Shown here one piece after another: positions 60,149 to 64,000 of a stretch of 64,000 nt of DNA. Numbering within the stretch: the first letter of the stretch is position 1; each line of letters opens with the position of its first letter. This stretch comes from Progne subis subis (taxonomy: Eukaryota; Chordata; Aves; Passeriformes; Hirundinidae). Made by a program: the position numbers and the translations under genes. The stretch covers positions 1 through 64,000 of the forward strand of contig JAKJHU010000154.1 in NCBI GenBank assembly GCA_022316685.1, given 5' to 3'. The notes under the pieces are model-generated. The model was not told the DNA's origin and did no database searches. It worked only from the letters and a program-made list of their open reading frames with translations.

Positions 60149-60542
60149 TGTCACCCTGGTTTTTCTGAGTTTTTTAAAGCCTTTTGAATTTTCATAAATG
60201 GAGTCAGATCTTTTTAGTTACTGTACAATATTAGAGCAGTTTTCTACCTTTTTCTCACACATGTAACATAAACAAATCCTTTGTTTTTCATTCTCTGTCC
60301 TTTGTTTGCATATTTCTAACCTGAGAACAATTGTAACTGACAGTTGGTTTAGCCACTTGGCTGAGGGGTGGAAACCCCAAAAAGCCAATCTTCTGCTAGA
60401 CCCACAAATGTATAAAAAGTAAGAAATAAAACAAAGAGGCTCTCTCTCTGCCTGGATTCAGCTTTGAGCCGGATCGGAGAAGGACCTCTGCCCTGTGAAA
60501 ATCTCTTGTCTCGTGTGACTGCTTTGTGTGTCTCAGTGACAG
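60149..60542 (+). mobile_element. solo LTR, ERVK-type family 1, copy 5
   Basis: A 394-bp forward copy with the cleanest ends: TGTCACCCTGG at the start and CAGTGACA at the end. Target duplication is ggggac against gggggc (60143-60148, 60543-60548; five of six match). It has CCAAT (60385-60389), TATAAAA (60411-60417) and AATAAA (60425-60430) in the order expected for a U3 promoter with the poly(A) signal just upstream of a short R. Confidence 0.9.
60385..60430 (+). promoter_or_regulatory. LTR CCAAT box, TATA box and poly(A) signal
   Basis: Intact CCAAT, TATAAAA and AATAAA within 46 bases in LTR copy 5. Copy 4 has lost the first T of the TATA box. Confidence 0.65.
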
Positions 60543-60548
60543 GGGGCT

Positions 60549-63542
60549 GAGGTGACCCTGCTGAATCGAGGCTTCCCCTCTTCACCGTTCCCGCTGCGAC
60601 GACTCGCCCAGTCAGTGCAAACTGTGGGATGTGCTTCTGTCGATGGGAATCGATACCAAACAGCACAGAAATGTTGTCCTTCTCGATGAGGAGCAGCGTG
60701 GGTGAGGCATTCCTGCAGAACCAGCTCTCGCCTCGGGGTAAAATGTCTCCATCCAGGTCCCGGTGCACCGCCGGAGCTCAGAAATTCTGACAGAAGCAGG
60801 GAGGTGCTGCCTGTGTGGAGCAGAGCTGAACCCAGGTGGTTTAGAAGAATGTATCTGTGAGCAGGGGTGTCCAAAGGCACATTTTGTGCTCCTGTGTGCA
60901 CGCGCCTCTTTCACTCTTTAGTCATTCTGAGAAAGCAAATAGAAAATAATGTTGGCGACTCAGTGACACTGCTGCGCTGTCACATGTTCCTTACGAATGG
61001 ATGGAAGGAAAATAAAAAGTACATTTCTTATTTGCAAAACTCCCAAAGGCTCAGCCGTAAATCCTCTTGTTCCAGCAAACCAGGAATCCTGTGTTACACA
61101 GCTGGAACTGCTCTCTGGGGTGCTCCTGTGGGGCTATTTGGGAAGAATGGCTTTATTTATCATTGCTGATGGGTTATTTACAAATCCAGGCATTTAATTT
61201 CTGTTTTATTAGCCCCAGCTTCCCTGCATGCTAAAATGCCCTTTATTTATACATTTATGTCTGTGGATTTATATATAAATTGCAAATGCATGCATGCACA
61301 TACATATATTTGTATATTTCTGAATATCTATAGTATTTACATCTATTTATTTATGATTCCATCGACAACGTGACCTTGATGTTGCAGAACTGCCACAGCC
61401 AATCCAGCTGCTCTATAATTAAATACACAAGATTCAGCCAGAAAACACTTTTAGGCTTGGAGAAGGGAAAATCTCGGATGTATCCACGTGGAACAGGGAC
61501 TAAGGCTCAGATTTAGAGATGCCTGAACATTCAGGGGTGTTGGGATTTTCAGGATCAATTGGATCCCTAATCCATGCAAATCCATCCCGGGTTAAATCAG
61601 GTTTTTGAACAGCAAAGATGTTTGAGTTCCTAAATCTTACTAGGCCTAAATGTGTCTTTCTAGTCAGGATCCCATGGAAAGTTTTGCACAGGATATTTGG
61701 GAATCTGGGTCTGCTCCTGTGTTTTTCCAATATGCCCTTCTGCACCTTTCAGAGTTTAAGTTTTGAAACCCAAAAACATCCAGTAAAACCCTTCTCTAAG
61801 AAGAATCCTTCCTGTGGCACATGTTATAAAAGTTTTGGGATGAAATGTGCTCAACACATGGAGCAGTTTTGTGTTTGTTTATTTTTTTTTTTTTTTTTTT
61901 AAATTTTTGAATTTTTTCCTTTTTTTAACTGAGTGCTACTTTAAAATGGTATCATTCAGTCCTTAGAGAACTTCCCAGGACACAAGCAAGAGTTATAATT
62001 TCTTTTGTGATGGTTTGGGAAGTTAATTCCTTCATCTAAGGATGAGCAACTCCGGGCACCGCTGCTGTTTAGAGTGTCCAATATGGAAAAGATCAGACCC
62101 TAATTATTAATCTCTAATTATTAATCTCTCCTGAGTTCTCTGCTCTGGGCATCCCTCACTCAGAGCATCCCTGACCTTGGCTTCTTCCATGGATAACAAA
62201 CTCGAGGAATAGAAAGAAAAAAGAAAGTCCCTGGAATGCAATTAACACCTGCTTATGAACCAGATTATTTACGGGAGGACTGGCTCAGGTTCAGCTGGTG
62301 GCTGGAACGGTTTTTCCAAGGGATAACTGTGCCTGGTAGTGGAGGAGCAGCAGATTCAGAGCTGAAATTCCAGCCTGGATGTGGAGTTGGGGCTGGAGGG
62401 CTCCGGCCGTGGAGCTGGGCTGAGCCCTGATCCAAATCCTGGCAGCTCCCAGGCTGATTTCTCCCAGGGCAGGAGCCGGTGTGGACTTTGGGGATAAATT
62501 AATCACCATTATCCTTGCCATTGGCCTCTGAGGGTCAGGATAAACTCATTTTCCCCCCTTCTCCTCCTGGATCTGAAAGTCATCGAGCTGGTTCCCCATC
62601 AGACTTGAAATCTGTAGGGGAAACAAAAACAGAGACAAACCAACAAAACCAAAAAATAACAAAACAAACAAACAAAACAAAAACCAAAATAAACCAAACA
62701 ACAACAACCCCCCAAACAAACAAACAAACAAACAAACAAACCAAAACCTAAAACTTTTCTAAAGCTTGCAGCTACAGCTTAACCAAATTTCTTCCTTGCA
62801 ACATTGCAGCTCAAGGCAAGTTTTTACTTTCTCCGTACCACTTAGAATCCTTTTTTATTTTCCAGAGAAATCCTGGGCTGCTTTCCAGATCCTTGCTTAT
62901 TTTGTGTGTTTTCAGAAAGTGCTATTATTTCTGTCATAGTTTTGTCTCTCATGAAGACACATTTGTGCAAATGAGAGAAAATAGCACAAATTAAGCCAAC
63001 CTGAATATCTTGCTGTGTTCACAGTTGCATGTGACCTTAGAGATTTTTACACTCCGAGTGATTGTTTATCTTCATCCAAATCTTTCATTTCCTTACAAGA
63101 ACAACCAAACCAGCAGGAATTACCTTTGTACCAAGTGTATTTCAATTTTATTAATGCTTTTTTTGTTTAAAAAGTACAAACTTTGTGCACAGATAATTCC
63201 CAGAGGCAGCTTTTGTGTGGGATAAGTGTGTGAAGGAGAAAAGATGGAGCTGCACTGGAGATTTACTGGTTTTCCTGGCCTTTTTATGGAGAGTTGGGTT
63301 GTAGCTGTCCTCAAAACAGAAGAAAACTTTCCAAAAACGGGTCTCATTCTCTGAAAGTTGATTTTTCTGGGATCCTCCCAGTTGGTTTTTTCGAGGGGAA
63401 GGAGCACAGGATACCCTGAGTCCTTAAAGTCTGATTCAATCCCGGATCTGAAATTCCAGGGGAGTTAGCACAGCTTCCCACTCCAGAGACTCCTCAGCTC
63501 ATTCCCACCTCCTGATTCAGCTGGAACGGCCCATCCAAGTCT
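60549..63542. other. unique sequence with AT and AAAC tracts
   Basis: No gene recognised. AT-rich at about 61250-61345, T run at about 61880-61902, AAAC-rich tract at about 62620-62745. Confidence 0.5.
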
Positions 63543-63739
63543 GATTTGGGTTGTGAAGGGGTCAATTTGCTCAGGTTTGGGGATTTGGGCTGTGAAGGTG
63601 TCAATTTGCTCAGGTTTGGGGATTTGGGTTGTGAAGGTGTCAATTTGCTCAGGTTTGGGGATTTGGGCTGTAAAGGTGTCAATTTGCTCAGGTTTGGGGA
63701 TTTGGGTTGTAAAGGTGTCAGTTTGCTCAGGTTTGGGGA
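63543..63739. repeat. minisatellite, 39-bp unit, about 5 copies
   Basis: Units start at 63551, 63590, 63629, 63668 and 63707. Each contains GTCAATTTGCTCAGGTTTGG followed by GGATTTGGG. Because 39 is a multiple of 3, the array stays open in several frames, which explains the 13-residue periodic frames on both strands. Variation is limited to a few positions (TTGTGAAGG, CTGTGAAGG, TGTAAAGG). Confidence 0.94.
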
Positions 63740-64000
63740 AGCAATCCCCGGCCTAGCTCTGGGAGATCAGCACCTTTTGCTCAGCTGGACAGAAAACAAC
63801 CCAAACCCTTGGATTCTTCCATCCAGGAGGTTTGGGAATTGCCCTGCAGGACACAGAAGTGGGGCAGACTTGTGAACAAGGTTTCTGAAGGGATTATAAA
63901 AGTTCAGGATGAGAGATCTGGGCATCTTTACCAGGCCTCTTGCTGGCAGAGGGTTCATTGGTGTAGAAAAATCTTCATGGAGCCAGCAGATTTTCCTGGA
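63740..64000. other. unique sequence to window end
   Basis: No feature supported. Confidence 0.4.

Overview
This window reads as vertebrate nuclear DNA, most likely from a bird and probably a songbird. The evidence is eight 3'-end fragments of CR1 LINEs (some ending in the ATTCTATG-type short repeat typical of avian CR1), many solo long terminal repeats (LTRs) of endogenous retroviruses, abundant minisatellites, and no operons, dense coding or prokaryotic signals. I could not support any host protein-coding exon, tRNA, rRNA or other RNA gene. The longest open frames lie in tandem repeats or old transposon sequence. The window is best described as intergenic sequence or the inside of a very long intron.

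Layout. 0-6 kb: unique sequence, an ERVK-type solo LTR (1163-1550, minus), a second LTR family (1590-2085, minus) and a 34-base C homopolymer (5778-5811). 6-17 kb: four CR1 fragments in otherwise unique AT-rich sequence. 17.9-20.3 kb: two more copies of the first LTR, each an independent insertion. 21.4-22.3 kb: a ~60-bp minisatellite. 22.7-23.8 kb: a dispersed avian ERV-like repeat followed by an AAAC-rich tandem duplication. 27.0-27.6 kb: a 56-bp minisatellite, possibly inside a minus-strand LTR. 31.3 kb: fourth copy of the first LTR. 36.4-39.8 kb: the densest transposon cluster, holding a 661-bp foldback structure (81-bp inverted repeats around eight 58-bp units), an LTR-like element with a 35/36-bp minisatellite upstream of its TATA box, and a 610-bp solo LTR with 5-bp target duplications. 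41.6 kb: a 10-bp purine array. 42.2-47.3 kb: the best preserved CR1 tail, another CR1, and an avian LTR-like repeat. 51.9-57.6 kb: two more copies of the second LTR family and two CR1 pieces. 58.4-59.0 kb: a 628-bp array of a 9-bp G-rich unit, open in all six frames. 60.1 kb: fifth copy of the first LTR. 63.5 kb: a 39-bp minisatellite.

The elements do not form a pathway. The main biology is retrotransposon history (five LTRs of one family with target duplications still readable), repeated minisatellite growth inside LTRs, and sequence able to form unusual DNA structures: the foldback element, quadruplex-capable arrays and the poly-C tract. The foldback element at 36403-37063 is the best candidate for something undescribed. 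Family assignments rest on sequence recognition, not on a database search.
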